Shown: positions 51,868 to 63,138 of the stretch, in pieces
How the letters are laid out: each line of letters starts with the position of its first letter
Numbering within the stretch: the first letter of the stretch is position 1
Assembly: GCF_025854275.1 (NCBI RefSeq)
Contig: NZ_CP107567.1
Location: 1,364,001 to 1,428,000 of the forward strand
Direction of reading: 5' to 3'
Length of the DNA: 64,000 nt
Origin: Streptomyces peucetius
GTDB taxonomy: Bacteria > Actinomycetota > Actinomycetes > Streptomycetales > Streptomycetaceae
Notes under the pieces: model-generated
What the model saw: only the letters and a program-made list of their open reading frames with translations
What the model was told of the DNA's origin: nothing
Databases searched by the model: none
Made by a program: the position numbers and the translations under genes

Positions 51868-53205
51868 TCAGGACCCGGACGTCTCCTTACCGCAGGTCCC
51901 GAGGCTGCACCATCTGCGTCGCCCGCTGTGGTCCGGGAACAGCCAGCCGCAGCCCTTCCCCGGACAGGCGCGGACGGTGAATCGCCGCGGGTCGCCCAGC
52001 AGCTCCGAGGCGCTGCGGGCCACAGCGAGGACCGGCAGCCGCAGACCGGCGGACGGCGACAGCCGCCAGCGGCCGAGCCGGTCCTCGCCGCGGACGAACA
52101 CGGACACCTTCGCGGCGTCCTCCGCGGCATCGGCCACCGCCTTGAACGCCCGCCCGTCCTGCGGATCGGTCAGACAGGCGTACAGCCGCGCACGGAGCTC
52201 CCGTCCCTCCTCCAGGACCGCGTTCGCCTCCTGCGGACGCTGCCGCGCCTGCTTGAGCAGCCCGGCCACCAGCCAGTTTTCCGCGAGGTCCAGATGCCCG
52301 GCCCACACGGCGAGGGTGCGGTAGGTGCGCAGCCACTCGGAGCCGGGCCGCGGCAGGCTGTTCCAGCCGGCATAGGTGTTGCAGAACTCGAGGGCCGGCT
52401 CGCCGCTCGTGCTCCACGGCAGCCATTCCTCGCCCACCCGCACCGCGTACACGGGCGGAGCCGGCCGGTTCAGCCGCGGGTCGCCGCGCAGGATGCGGTC
52501 GTGCAGGGTGCTCAGCCGGTCGCCGGGCTCGATGCCCAGGCGGGTCACGAGTGCCGTGCGGGTGGCACGGTACAGCTCCAGCGCCTCCGCCTGCCGTCCA
52601 CTGCGATACAGGCCCGTCATCTGCGCCGCGACCAGCCGCTCCCGGCCCGGGTGCGCACCGGCGAGGGGTGTCAGGTCGGCCACGACCCGGTCGTGCGCGC
52701 CGAGTTCGAGCTGGGCCTCCGCGCGCTGCTCCAACGCGGACAGCCGCAGTTCGCCGAGCGGCCCGCCCAGCCGTTCGCGCAGACGGTCGTCGGCGTCGTC
52801 GGCCAGCAGCGGCCCTCGCCAGAGCGCGAGGGCCCTGTCGTACAGGCGTACGCGCTCCGCGCCGTCGCCGGCGCTCCCGGCACGGCGGACGAGCTCTGTG
52901 AAGTCCTGGGCGTCGATCGTGTGTCCGCCCGGGTCGAGGACATAGCCGTCGTGCCGGGTGTCGACGCGCAGCCCGTACGGACGCAGCCGGGCCCGGAGCC
53001 GGCCGATGTAGGTGTGGACGGTGCCGCGCGCGGAGGCGGGCGGGCCGCCGTCCCACAGCAGGTCGATGATGCGTCCGGTGGTCACCACCCGGCCCGCTCC
53101 CAGCAGCAGGGCCGACAGCAGACAGCGTTCCTGGCGGCGGGTTCCCGTCAGGACCCGCTCTCCTTCGTGACGGGCCTCGAACGGGCCCAGCAGCTGGAAC
53201 TCCAT
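51868..53205 (-). CDS. SARP regulator fused to an ABATE/CGNR zinc-finger domain
   Basis: 445 residues. Residues 1-95 form the OmpR-like DNA-binding domain (GRIIDLLWDGGPPASARGTV, TYIGRLRARL), 100-250 the BTAD helices (ALWRGPLLADDADDRLRER, YRSGRQAEALELYR). From about 275 an ABATE-like region follows (GEPALEFCNTYAGW) and the C-terminus holds CPGKGCGWLFPDHSGRRRWC and CGKE in place of CGNR. Such a fusion links an antibiotic-type activator to a sensing or second DNA-binding module. ATG at 53203-53205. It precedes the TetR-MFS pair on the same strand and diverges from the secreted-protein gene. Confidence 0.88.
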   Translation of the reverse strand: MEFQLLGPFEARHEGERVLTGTRRQERCLLSALLLGAGRVVTTGRIIDLLWDGGPPASARGTVHTYIGRLRARLRPYGLRVDTRHDGYVLDPGGHTIDAQDFTELVRRAGSAGDGAERVRLYDRALALWRGPLLADDADDRLRERLGGPLGELRLSALEQRAEAQLELGAHDRVVADLTPLAGAHPGRERLVAAQMTGLYRSGRQAEALELYRATRTALVTRLGIEPGDRLSTLHDRILRGDPRLNRPAPPVYAVRVGEEWLPWSTSGEPALEFCNTYAGWNSLPRPGSEWLRTYRTLAVWAGHLDLAENWLVAGLLKQARQRPQEANAVLEEGRELRARLYACLTDPQDGRAFKAVADAAEDAAKVSVFVRGEDRLGRWRLSPSAGLRLPVLAVARSASELLGDPRRFTVRACPGKGCGWLFPDHSGRRRWCSLGTCGKETSGS

Positions 53206-53323
53206 GGCACCGGCGAGCCTAACCGGCGGCATCACCGGTGCCCAGGCGGTGGTGAGAGCGTGGTCAGACGCCGGGGTCACGCTCTGTCCGAGACAGTCGG
53301 CCCCGGACTCCAGGAGTGATGAC

Positions 53324-53866
53324 ATGCGACGCACCTTTGTTGCCCTGACGGCAGTTGCCGCCACCGCGCTGACGGGCGCGGCTCCGGTCTCGGCCGCGGA
53401 GCCCGTCCCCGCACCCGCCCCCGCCCTCGGCCTCGGTCTCGGCTGGGAGCCGGCGCCGTCCGCGCCCTGGGACGTCGCCGCGGGGCTGCGCTGCGACTTC
53501 GCCATCCACGGCGAACAGATCGTCGACGAGGTGGTGAAGCGCGTACTGAGCACCCACCCGGACGGTTCGCCGAATCTCGTCGCGTACAAGGGTGACCTGG
53601 TCGTACGGGTCACCAACAAGGACACGGGCGCCGCCTACGATGCGGACGCGAGCGGCACCGCGGTCGTCGACTACCGCAGCGACGGCTCCCAGTTCTGGTC
53701 GGTGCTGGGACCGGTTCTCGTCGGGGTCGGGGAGGACGCCGGCAATCTGGAGCGGGGCCTGTACATCATCGACGGCGTGTACACCCTGGACATCAGCTCG
53801 TCCGGCTACAAGACCGTGACCATGGCCCACGGGACGACGACGGACATCTGCGACCAGATCGACTGA
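53324..53866 (+). CDS. Secreted protein of unknown function
   Basis: 180 residues with a clear Sec signal peptide (RRTFVALTAVAATALTGAAPVSAAEP). The mature part is mostly beta (VVKRVLSTHPDG, GDLVVRVTNKDTGAAYDA, GLYIIDGVYTLDISSSGYKTV) with two cysteines (in LRCDF and DICDQID) that may form a disulfide. CCAGGAGTG lies 7-8 nt before the ATG. Divergent from the SARP-CGNR gene across 118 bp; may be its target. No family recognised. Confidence 0.85.
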   Translation: MRRTFVALTAVAATALTGAAPVSAAEPVPAPAPALGLGLGWEPAPSAPWDVAAGLRCDFAIHGEQIVDEVVKRVLSTHPDGSPNLVAYKGDLVVRVTNKDTGAAYDADASGTAVVDYRSDGSQFWSVLGPVLVGVGEDAGNLERGLYIIDGVYTLDISSSGYKTVTMAHGTTTDICDQID

Positions 53867-53992
53867 GCCGTACACGGCGTCGCTTCGCGACGAGTCGGAG
53901 GAGGTGGTCGGAGGAGGAGGTCGTCCGTTCACTGCGGACGACCTCAGAGGCAAAAAAGCACACACACTCCTTGCCACTCTCAACTTATAGCG

Positions 53993-54022
53993 CACCGGGG
54001 GCCTTGCTACAAGGCCCCGGTG
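53993..54022 (+). terminator. Hairpin between secreted protein and glycosyltransferase
   Basis: caccgggggccttg pairs with caaggccccggtg around cta, one bulged base. Follows 130 bp after the secreted-protein stop and sits 54 bp before the glycosyltransferase; could end the former or shape the latter's leader. Confidence 0.5.
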
Positions 54023-54076
54023 GTACCGCAGAATTGCCCGCCTGAGCCAGGGACCTGCGGAAATGGGAGCCACACA

Positions 54077-55288
54077 GTGCGTGTGTTGTTGTCGACGTAC
54101 GGGTCGCGCGGGGATGTCGAACCGCTCGTGGGACTCGCGGTGCGGTTGCGGGCACTCGGCGCCGAGGTGCGGGTGTGCGCGCCGCCGGACGAGGACTTCG
54201 CGCAGCGGCTGGCCGGTGTCGGCGTGCCGCTGGTGCCGGCCGGCCCGTCGGCGCGTTCGCTGACGAAGGCGGCGCCGCCGCCCCCGTCCCTGCCCGAGCG
54301 CGCGGCCCGGCTGATCGCCGGTCAGCTCGACGCGGTCACCGCGGCAGCCGGGGGATGCGATGTGCTGGTGGCGACCGGTGTGCTGCCCGCCGCGGCCGCC
54401 GCGCTCTCGGTGGCCGAGAAACTGGGCATCCGCTCCGTGTCCGTGACCTTCCAGCAGCTCACTCTGCCGTCGCCGCACCGCCCGCCGCTCGCGTATCCGG
54501 GCCGGCCGCTCCCCCCGGAGGTGACCGACAACCGGGCGCTGTGGGACCTGGACGCCGAGAACGTCAACGCGCTGTTCGGTGAGGGACTCAACCTCCACCG
54601 GGCGTCGATCGGCCTGCCGTCCGTGGACAACGTCCGCGACTACGTCCTCGGCGACCGGCCGTGGCTGGCGACGGACCCGGCCCTGGACCCGTGGCGCGGG
54701 ACGCCGGACCTCGACGTCGTGCAGACCGGCGCGTGGATCCTGCCGGACGAACGCCCGCTGCCGGACGACTTGGAGGCGTTCCTGGACGCCGGGGCACCAC
54801 CGGTGTACGTGGGTTTCGGCAGCATGCCCATGCACGCGTCGGCGGACGTCGCCCGGGTGGCCGTCGAGGTGGTCCGCGCGCACGGTCACCGCGTGCTCGT
54901 CTCCCGCGGCTGGGCCGGCCTTGTCCCGGTCGACGACCGGGACGACTGCTTCGCCGTCGGCGAGGTCAACCACCAGGCCCTGTTCGGCCGGGTGGCCGCC
55001 GTCGTGCATCACGGCGGCGCCGGCACCACGACGACGGCCGCCCGGGCCGGTGCGCCTCAGGTGGTGGTGCCCCAGGCGGCCGACCAGCCGTACTGGGCGG
55101 GCCGGGTGGCCGAGTTGGGCACCGGCGCGGCACACGACGGCCCGACGCCGACGTTCGAGTCCCTGTCGGCCGCGCTCGGCACCGCCCTGGACCCCGGAAC
55201 CCGCGTACGGGCCGAGGCCGTGGCCGGCACGATCCGCGCCGACGGGACGACGGTGGCCGCGAAGCTGCTGCTCGACGAAGCCGGCTGA
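54077..55288 (+). CDS. GT1-family glycosyltransferase (UGT/MGT-like)
   Basis: 403 residues, GT-B fold. N-terminal VRVLLSTYGSRGDVEPLVGL with the glycine-rich acceptor side, YVGFGSMP before the donor domain, and the nucleotide-sugar motif VVHHGGAGTTTTAARAG followed by PQAADQPYWAGR. Inverting transfer to a small lipophilic acceptor (macrolide, sterol or flavonoid-like) is typical. GTG at 54077-54079 with GGGAG 8 nt upstream. Confidence 0.9.
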   Translation: MRVLLSTYGSRGDVEPLVGLAVRLRALGAEVRVCAPPDEDFAQRLAGVGVPLVPAGPSARSLTKAAPPPPSLPERAARLIAGQLDAVTAAAGGCDVLVATGVLPAAAAALSVAEKLGIRSVSVTFQQLTLPSPHRPPLAYPGRPLPPEVTDNRALWDLDAENVNALFGEGLNLHRASIGLPSVDNVRDYVLGDRPWLATDPALDPWRGTPDLDVVQTGAWILPDERPLPDDLEAFLDAGAPPVYVGFGSMPMHASADVARVAVEVVRAHGHRVLVSRGWAGLVPVDDRDDCFAVGEVNHQALFGRVAAVVHHGGAGTTTTAARAGAPQVVVPQAADQPYWAGRVAELGTGAAHDGPTPTFESLSAALGTALDPGTRVRAEAVAGTIRADGTTVAAKLLLDEAG

Positions 55289-55302
55289 GTACGTCTCCCC
55301 GG

Positions 55303-55476
55303 GTCGACAAGAGCGCCCTGCCCGGCACCGATCCGGACCTGCTGGCCGGCCCGTTCGCGCACGTCGTCGTGGACGAGGCGCAGGAACTGACCGACGGGGA
55401 GTGGCAGATGCTGCTGCTCCGGTGCCCGTCCCGGAGCTTCACGATCGTCGGGGACCGCGCCCAGGCCAGGTCCTGA
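55303..55476 (+). pseudogene. Remnant of a superfamily 1 (HelD/UvrD-like) helicase
   Basis: 58 codons in frame up to a TGA at 55474-55476. They read like the middle of a HelD-type helicase: Walker B AHVVVDEAQELTD, then WQMLLLRCPSRSFTIVGDRAQAR with motif III. There is no start codon of its own: the frame is open only because it continues through another frame of the glycosyltransferase gene. The rest of the helicase is missing, so this is a decayed fragment. Confidence 0.75.
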
Positions 55477-55504
55477 CCCCGCCCGGACCGACACCCGCTG
55501 CCCG

Positions 55505-55545
55505 CCCGCCCGGCCGGTACACCGGTGGTGTACCGGCCGGGCGGG
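55505..55545. terminator. Bidirectional terminator before argH
   Basis: Perfect 19-bp stem (55505-55523 with 55527-55545), 3-nt loop, between the helicase remnant and the convergent argH. Confidence 0.85.
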
Positions 55546-55570
55546 CAGCGGCGGCACGGTGGGACGCGGG

Positions 55571-57022
<1,452 letters not shown>

Positions 57023-57142
57023 TCAAAGAGGTGGATGTGCGGCCTTCCCCGGGGGTTCCCCGTGGGTGCCTCCACCCCCTCCTTGCGGTGCGGGGGAGGC
57101 GGTCTGTACAACGTGTGCGGGTTACGCCGGGTCCCTGTCGGG

Positions 57143-58339
57143 CTACGCCCGCAGATCCCGCCGCGCGGCGATCTTCTGCGACAGGCCGAAGATCTCGATG
57201 AAGCCCTGGGCCTTCGACTGGTCGAAGGTGTCGCCCGAGTCGTAGGTGGCGAGGTTGAAGTCGTACAGCGACGCGTCGGACTTCCGGCCGGTGACGACGG
57301 CGCGGCCGCCGTGCAGGGTCATCCGGATGTCGCCGGTGACATGCTGGTTCGCCTCGTCGATGAAGCCGTCCAGGGCCCGCTTGAGCGGGGAGAACCACAG
57401 ACCGTCGTAGACCAGTTCGCCCCAGCGCTGCTCGACCTGCCGCTTGTAGCGGGCGAGCTCCCGCTCGACGGTGACGTTCTCCAGCTCCTGGTGGGCGGTG
57501 ATCAGCGCGATGGCGCCGGGCGCCTCGTAGACCTCGCGGGACTTGATGCCGACGAGCCGGTCCTCGACCATGTCGATCCGGCCGATCCCCTGGGCGCCGG
57601 CCCGCTCGTTGAGCTGCTGGATCGCCTGCAGGACGGTGACGGGCGTGCCGTCGACGGCGACGGGGACGCCGGCCTTGAAGGAGATGACGACCTCGTCGGC
57701 CTCCCGCGGCTCGGCCGGGTTCGAGGTGTACTCGTAGATGTCCTCGATCGGCCCGTTCCAGATGTCCTCCAGGAAGCCGGTCTCGACGGCCCGTCCGAAG
57801 ACGTTCTGGTCGATCGAGTAGGGCGACTTCTTGGTGGTGGCGATCGAGAGCTGCTTGTCCTCGCAGAAGGCGATCGCCTTGTCCCGGGTCATCGCGTAGT
57901 CACGGACCGGGGCGATGCACTTGAGCTCGGGGGCGAGGGCGACGATGCCGGCCTCGAACCGCACCTGGTCGTTGCCCTTTCCGGTGCAGCCGTGGGCGAC
58001 GGTGGTCGCGCCGTGCTTCCTGGCGGCGGCGACGAGGTGCTTGACGATCGTGGGGCGGGAGAGTGCGGAGACCAGCGGATAGCGGTCCATGTAGAGCGCG
58101 TTGGCCTTGATCGCGGGGAGGCAGTACTCCTCGGCGAACTCGTCCTTGGCGTCGGCGACCTCTGCCTCCACCGCACCGCAGGCGAGCGCGCGCTTGCGGA
58201 TGACGTCCAGGTCCTCGCCACCCTGGCCGACGTCCACGGCGACGGCGATGACCTCGGCGCCCGTCTCCTCGGCGATCCAGCCGATGGCGACGGAGGTGTC
58301 CAGTCCGCCTGAGTAGGCGAGTACGACGCGCTCGGTCAC
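57143..58339 (-). CDS. argG: Argininosuccinate synthase
   Basis: ATP-dependent joining of citrulline and aspartate. 398 residues: PP-loop [34 protein letters not shown] and [15 protein letters not shown] are diagnostic. GTG at 58337-58339 with AAGGAGAAA just upstream. A strong promoter and possible ARG boxes lie upstream (separate entry). In S. coelicolor argG is away from argH; here the two are together. Confidence 0.97.
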   Translation of the reverse strand: MTERVVLAYSGGLDTSVAIGWIAEETGAEVIAVAVDVGQGGEDLDVIRKRALACGAVEAEVADAKDEFAEEYCLPAIKANALYMDRYPLVSALSRPTIVKHLVAAARKHGATTVAHGCTGKGNDQVRFEAGIVALAPELKCIAPVRDYAMTRDKAIAFCEDKQLSIATTKKSPYSIDQNVFGRAVETGFLEDIWNGPIEDIYEYTSNPAEPREADEVVISFKAGVPVAVDGTPVTVLQAIQQLNERAGAQGIGRIDMVEDRLVGIKSREVYEAPGAIALITAHQELENVTVERELARYKRQVEQRWGELVYDGLWFSPLKRALDGFIDEANQHVTGDIRMTLHGGRAVVTGRKSDASLYDFNLATYDSGDTFDQSKAQGFIEIFGLSQKIAARRDLRA

Positions 58340-58375
58340 GGGTTTCTCCTTACGGTGCATACGCTGATGGGTATA

Positions 58376-58404
58376 ACTATGCAGACCTCTGTATGGTTTG
58401 TCAA
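58376..58404 (-). promoter_or_regulatory. Promoter of argG
   Basis: On the minus strand, TTGACA (58399-58404), 17-bp spacer and CATAGT (58376-58381), a near-consensus principal-sigma promoter placing the start near 58369 and a short leader. TGCATA at the -10 and TATGCA 16 bp downstream (58355-58360) make an inverted pair like ArgR half-sites, so ArgR could bind over the start. Confidence 0.75.
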
Positions 58405-58556
58405 TTGACCGAAAAATCCCCTGGTCAGCCGGGGTCCGGTTGCACGGGTCGCCCCTGCGAGGCCACCCCTTCGAACGCGGGATGCCCGGCCACGGCCGCG
58501 GTGCCGGCGGGTGAAACAGCCGTTCGGCCGGATCATGGAGACGCGATAATCCGGCC

Positions 58557-59144
58557 ATGGGAAAAACCTATGAACACATAGACGGCAGACTCCGCAGCTT
58601 CATCGAGGCACAACCCGTCTTCTTCACCGCGACCGCGCCCCTGTCGGGCGACGGCACGGTCAACCTCTCCCCCAAGGGCCTCACCGGTTCGTTCGCCGTG
58701 CTCGACGAACGGACGGTGGCCTACCTGGACTTCGCAGGAAGCAACGCGGAAACGGTCGCGCACCTGCGCGAGAACGGCCGCATCACGCTGATGTGGTGCG
58801 CGTTCCAGGGCCCGCCCAACATCGTGCGGGTGCATGGCCGCGGCGAGCCGGTGTTCCGCGACGACCCGCGTTTCGGGGAACTGCTCACCCACTTCCCCGA
58901 CATCGATCCGTCCCTGCACGGGCTGCGTGCCGTCATCGTCGTGACCGCCGAACTCGTCCGTGACACCTGCGGTTACGCGGTGCCCCTCATGGCGTACGAG
59001 GAGGACCGCGACCTGCACGGCAGGCGTTTCGCGCGGGAGGACGACGCGTCCCTGGGCGGCTACTTCGAGAAGAAGGAGCACATCGCCACGAGCATCGACG
59101 GCCTGCCCGGTCTGCCGCTGCCGCTGCCGCCGCTCGACCGGTAG
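58557..59144 (+). CDS. Pyridoxamine 5'-phosphate oxidase-fold protein
   Basis: 195 residues, split-barrel FMN-binding fold: [41 protein letters not shown] and the flavin-loop region around [21 protein letters not shown] are typical of this family. Many such proteins bind F420 or FMN; true PNPOx activity is not implied. Lies on the opposite strand inside the arg cluster, ending in a bidirectional terminator shared with argR. Confidence 0.85.
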   Translation: MGKTYEHIDGRLRSFIEAQPVFFTATAPLSGDGTVNLSPKGLTGSFAVLDERTVAYLDFAGSNAETVAHLRENGRITLMWCAFQGPPNIVRVHGRGEPVFRDDPRFGELLTHFPDIDPSLHGLRAVIVVTAELVRDTCGYAVPLMAYEEDRDLHGRRFAREDDASLGGYFEKKEHIATSIDGLPGLPLPLPPLDR

Positions 59145-59191
59145 GGCCGGCCGCCCGGCGGGCCGTGTCCACGAACGGCCCGCGCCCACAA

Positions 59192-59236
59192 CGTGCGACG
59201 GGCCCGTGAGCGGTTCGCTCACGGGCCCGTCGCACG
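59192..59236. terminator. Terminator between the PNPOx-fold gene and argR
   Basis: Perfect 21-bp stem (59192-59212 with 59216-59236), 3-nt loop, between convergent genes. Confidence 0.85.
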
Positions 59237-59253
59237 GTCGCCGTCCGTGCCGG

Positions 59254-59790
59254 CTACCGGTCGTTCTGCGCCAGCCGCAGCAGATGGTCCGCCAGCGCCT
59301 GACCGCCCGCCGGGTCACGGCTGATCAGCATCAGCGTGTCGTCGCCCGCGATCGTCCCCAGGATGTCGTGGAGTTCCGCCTGGTCGATGGCCGACGCCAG
59401 GAACTGCGCCGCCCCCGGCGGCGTACGCAGCACCACGAGGTTGGCGGACGCCTCCGCCGAGATCAGCAGTTCACCGGCGAGGCGCCGCATGCGCTCCTCC
59501 TTCGCCGACTCCCCGAGCGGTGCCTGCGGCGTGCGGAAACCGCCCTCGCTGGGCACCGCGTAGATCAGCTCGCCGCCGGTGTTGCGGATCTTGACCGCAC
59601 CAAGTTCGTCGAGGTCGCGGGAGAGCGTGGCCTGCGTGACGTTCAGTCCGCTGTCCGAGAGGAGCTTCGCCAGCTGGCTCTGGGAACGCACCGGCTGCCG
59701 GTTGAGGATGTCCACGATCCGGCGGTGGCGGGCCGTGCGGGTCTGCGGCACGGCCGGCCCGGCGTGCTCGTTGCCCTGCGCGTCGGTCAT
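59254..59790 (-). CDS. argR: Arginine repressor ArgR
   Basis: 178 residues. N-terminal winged helix [20 protein letters not shown] plus [12 protein letters not shown]-terminal arginine-binding core [15 protein letters not shown]. Hexameric repressor that binds ARG boxes when arginine is plentiful. ATG at 59788-59790, 7 bp after the argD stop, so it is in the argCJBD transcript and autoregulates. Confidence 0.96.
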   Translation of the reverse strand: MTDAQGNEHAGPAVPQTRTARHRRIVDILNRQPVRSQSQLAKLLSDSGLNVTQATLSRDLDELGAVKIRNTGGELIYAVPSEGGFRTPQAPLGESAKEERMRRLAGELLISAEASANLVVLRTPPGAAQFLASAIDQAELHDILGTIAGDDTLMLISRDPAGGQALADHLLRLAQNDR

Positions 59791-59797
59791 CGTCGTC

Positions 59798-61003
59798 TCA
59801 TTCCCCGGTTCGTCCTTCCCCGTTGCTCGCCTCGAGGACGCCGGGCAGCGCCTGGAGGAACGCGTCCACCTCGGCGTCGCCGATGGTCAGTGCCGGCATG
59901 AGCCGTACGACATCGGGCGCGGGGGCGTTCACCAGGAAGCCGGCATCCTGAGCCGCCTGCTGCACCTTCGGCGCGAGGGGCTCGGTGAGCACGATACCCA
60001 GCAGCAGACCGCTGCCGCGGACGTGGGAGACGAGCGGATGGCCGAGGGCCTCGATTCCGTCGCGCAGCTTCTCGCCGAGCCGCTTGACCGAGTCGAGTGC
60101 GCCGTCGGCGGCGAGGGTGTCGAGTACGGCGAGGCCGGCGGCGCAGGCGACGGGGTTGCCGCCGAACGTCGTGCCGTGCTGGCCGGGCCTGAGCAGGTCG
60201 GCCGCCTCGCCGAAGACGACGGTGGCGCCGATGGGCAGGCCGCCGCCGAGCCCCTTGGCGAGGGTGACGACGTCCGGCTCGACGCCTTGGTGGGCCTGGT
60301 GCTCGAACCAGTGCCCGGTCCGCCCGATGCCGGTCTGCACCTCGTCGAGCACCAGCAGCGTGCCCGTGGCACGGGTGATCGCGCGGGCGGCCTCCAGATA
60401 GCCCTTGGGCGGCACGACGACGCCGTTCTCGCCCTGGACGGGCTCGATGATCACGAATGCGGTGCCCTCGGTGACCGCCCCCCGCAACGCCTCGGCATCG
60501 CCGTACGGGACGTGGGTGACGTCCCCGGGCAGCGGCAGGAACGGATCCTGCTTGGCGGGCTGCCCGGTCAGCGCGAGCGCCCCCATCGTACGGCCGTGGA
60601 AGCCGCCGGTGGTGGCGACCATGTGCCGGCGTCCCGTCAGCCGGCCGATCTTGAAGGCGGCCTCATTGGCCTCGGCGCCGGAGTTGGAGAAGAAGACACG
60701 GCCGGGGCGCCCGAAGAGCTGGAGCAGCCGCTCGGCGAGCGCGACGGGCGGCTCCGCCACGTACAAGTTGGAGACATGGCCGAGGGACGAGATCTGGCGG
60801 GTGACGGCCTCGACGACGGCGGGATGGGCGTGGCCGAGCGCGTTGACCGCGATGCCGCCGACGAAGTCGGTGTACTCGGTGCCGTCCGCGTCCCAGACCT
60901 TGGCCCCCTCGCCGCGGACGAGGGAGAGCTTCGGTGTGCCGTAGTTGTCGGTCATCACGCCCTGCCAGCGCTGCGCGAGCCGCTGGTTGCCGTTGTCGCT
61001 CAT
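59798..61003 (-). CDS. argD: Acetylornithine aminotransferase
   Basis: PLP enzyme converting N-acetylglutamate semialdehyde to N-acetylornithine. 401 residues: [34 protein letters not shown], and the PLP lysine in [16 protein letters not shown]. Class III aminotransferase. ATG at 61001-61003 overlaps the argB stop. Confidence 0.96.
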   Translation of the reverse strand: MSDNGNQRLAQRWQGVMTDNYGTPKLSLVRGEGAKVWDADGTEYTDFVGGIAVNALGHAHPAVVEAVTRQISSLGHVSNLYVAEPPVALAERLLQLFGRPGRVFFSNSGAEANEAAFKIGRLTGRRHMVATTGGFHGRTMGALALTGQPAKQDPFLPLPGDVTHVPYGDAEALRGAVTEGTAFVIIEPVQGENGVVVPPKGYLEAARAITRATGTLLVLDEVQTGIGRTGHWFEHQAHQGVEPDVVTLAKGLGGGLPIGATVVFGEAADLLRPGQHGTTFGGNPVACAAGLAVLDTLAADGALDSVKRLGEKLRDGIEALGHPLVSHVRGSGLLLGIVLTEPLAPKVQQAAQDAGFLVNAPAPDVVRLMPALTIGDAEVDAFLQALPGVLEASNGEGRTGE

Positions 61004-61902
61004 GCTTCCCCCTGTCCGTCGGGCACGACCATGGTGCCGATGCCTTCGTCGGTGAAGATCTCCAGCAGGATCGAGTGCGGGACCCGGCCGTCGATCACCC
61101 GGGCGGTGTTGACGCCGTTTCGCACGGCGTGCAGGCAGCCCTCCATCTTCGGGACCATGCCGCTGGACAGCTCCGGCAGCAGTTTCTCGAGCTGGGACGC
61201 GGTGAGCCGGCTGATCACCTCGTCGCTGTTCGGCCAGTCCTCGTAGAGTCCCTCGACGTCCGTGAGGACCATCAGGGTCTCGGCGCCCAGCGCCGCAGCG
61301 AGAGCCGCAGCCGCCGTATCAGCATTGACGTTGTAGACATGTCCGTCGTCCTGGGAGCGCGCGATCGAGGAGATGACCGGGATGCGGCCGTCGGTGAGCA
61401 GCGCCGCGATGGCGCCGGTGTCGATCTCGGTGATCTCGCCGACCCGGCCGATGTCGACGAGTTCGCCGTCGATCTGCGGCTGGTGCTTGGTGGCGGTGAT
61501 GGTGTGGGCGTCCTCGCCGGTCATGCCGACGGCGAGCGGGCCGTGCTGGTTGAGCAGGCCGACCAGTTCGCGCTGCACCTGGCCGGCGAGCACCATCCGT
61601 ACGACGTCCATCGCCTCCGGCGTGGTGACCCGCAGGCCCGCCTTGAACTCGCTGACCAGGCCGTGCCGGTCGAGCGCGGCGGAGATCTGCGGGCCGCCGC
61701 CGTGCACGACGACCGGCTTGAGGCCGGCGTGGCGCAGGAAGACGACGTCCTGGGCGAAGGCGGCCTTCAGGTCCTCGTCGATCATGGCGTTGCCGCCGAA
61801 CTTGATGACGACGGTCCTGCCGTTGTGACGGGTCAGCCAGGGCAGCGCCTCGATGAGGATCTGCGCCTTGGGCAGTGCGGTGTGCTTCCTGGTGGCTGTC
61901 AT
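61000..61902 (-). CDS. argB: Acetylglutamate kinase
   Basis: Phosphorylates N-acetylglutamate; the feedback-controlled step. 300 residues, amino acid kinase fold: [25 protein letters not shown], and [15 protein letters not shown] at 61900-61902; the stop overlaps argD as ATGA. The N-terminal helix [14 protein letters not shown] is of the arginine-sensitive type. Confidence 0.96.
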   Translation of the reverse strand: MTATRKHTALPKAQILIEALPWLTRHNGRTVVIKFGGNAMIDEDLKAAFAQDVVFLRHAGLKPVVVHGGGPQISAALDRHGLVSEFKAGLRVTTPEAMDVVRMVLAGQVQRELVGLLNQHGPLAVGMTGEDAHTITATKHQPQIDGELVDIGRVGEITEIDTGAIAALLTDGRIPVISSIARSQDDGHVYNVNADTAAAALAAALGAETLMVLTDVEGLYEDWPNSDEVISRLTASQLEKLLPELSSGMVPKMEGCLHAVRNGVNTARVIDGRVPHSILLEIFTDEGIGTMVVPDGQGEA

Positions 61903-63050
61903 GAGGAGTACGCGCTGTTCTCGTGGACGTAATCGGCGGTGAGGTCGTTGGCCCAGATGACGGCGGACTCCGCACCGGCGGCGAGGTCCGCGGTGATCTT
62001 CACCTCGCGGTAGCGCATGTCGACCAGGTCCCGGTCCTCGCCGACGGAGCCGTACCTGCAGACCCAGACGTCGTTGATGGCGACGTTGAGCTGGTCGGGC
62101 TCGAAGGCGGCCTTGGTGGTGCCGATGGCGGACAGGACACGGCCCCAGTTTGGGTCCTCGCCGTGGATGGCGCACTTGAGCAGGTTGTTACGGGCGATGG
62201 AACGGCCGACCTCGACGGCGTCGTCCTCGGTGGCCGCGTTGATCACCTCGATGCGGATGTCCTTCGAGGCGCCCTCCGCGTCGCCGATCAGCTGCCGAGC
62301 CAGGTCGTCGCAGACGGCGCGCACGGCCTCGGCGAACTCGCTCTGGCCGGGGGTGATCCCGCTCGCGCCGGAGGCCAGCAGCAGCACGGTGTCGTTGGTG
62401 GACATGCAGCCGTCGGAGTCGACCCGGTCGAAGGTCTGCCGGGTGGCGTCGCGCAGTGCCGCGTCGAGGGCGGCGGCCTCCAGGTCGGCGTCGGTGGTGA
62501 GGACGACGAGCATCGTGGCGAGGCCGGGGGCGAGCATGCCCGCGCCCTTGGCCATGCCGCCGACGCACCAGTCGTTACCCTCCGCGACGGCCGTCTTGTG
62601 GACGGTGTCGGTGGTCTTGATGGCGATGGCGGCCTTCTCGCCGCCGTGCTCGGAGAGCCGGCCGGCGGCCGTCTCGATACCGGGCAGCAGTTTGTCCATC
62701 GGGAGCAGCACGCCGATCAGGCCGGTGGAGGCGACGGCGATCTCGCCGGCGCTGAGGCCGAGCACGTCGGCGGCCTTCTCAGCGGTGGCGTGGGTGTCCT
62801 GGAAGCCCTTGGGGCCCGTGCAGGCGTTGGCCCCGCCGGAGTTGAGCACCACGGCGCTGACCTCGCCGCCCTTGAGGACCTGCTCCGACCACAGGACCGG
62901 TGCGGCCTTGACGCGGTTGGAGGTGAAGACGCCCGCGGCGGCGCGGCGGGGGCCGGTGTTGACCACGAGGGCCAGGTCCGGGCTGCCGCTCTCCTTGATC
63001 CCGGCGGCGATACCCGCCGCCGTGAATCCCTTCGCTGCGGTCACGCTCAC
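61899..63050 (-). CDS. argJ: Bifunctional ornithine acetyltransferase / N-acetylglutamate synthase
   Basis: Recycles the acetyl group from acetylornithine to glutamate. 383 residues, self-cleaving: the nucleophile threonine lies in [12 protein letters not shown], giving alpha and beta chains. GTG at 63048-63050 with GGAG about 8 nt upstream; overlaps argB as ATGA. The junction with argC is altered by a 92-bp insertion (see finding). Confidence 0.95.
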   Translation of the reverse strand: MSVTAAKGFTAAGIAAGIKESGSPDLALVVNTGPRRAAAGVFTSNRVKAAPVLWSEQVLKGGEVSAVVLNSGGANACTGPKGFQDTHATAEKAADVLGLSAGEIAVASTGLIGVLLPMDKLLPGIETAAGRLSEHGGEKAAIAIKTTDTVHKTAVAEGNDWCVGGMAKGAGMLAPGLATMLVVLTTDADLEAAALDAALRDATRQTFDRVDSDGCMSTNDTVLLLASGASGITPGQSEFAEAVRAVCDDLARQLIGDAEGASKDIRIEVINAATEDDAVEVGRSIARNNLLKCAIHGEDPNWGRVLSAIGTTKAAFEPDQLNVAINDVWVCRYGSVGEDRDLVDMRYREVKITADLAAGAESAVIWANDLTADYVHENSAYSS

Positions 63051-63138
63051 TGTGCGACTCCATTCGCTTCTCCGCCCGTGCAGCTCAGCAGTGCGGGCAT
63101 CGTGTTCGTCTGCGGCCCGGCGGCTGCACGTGCGTCGC

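Noticed and set aside
55303..55476. Intact small gene
   Set aside because: No start codon near the helicase-like segment, and the family is several hundred residues longer.
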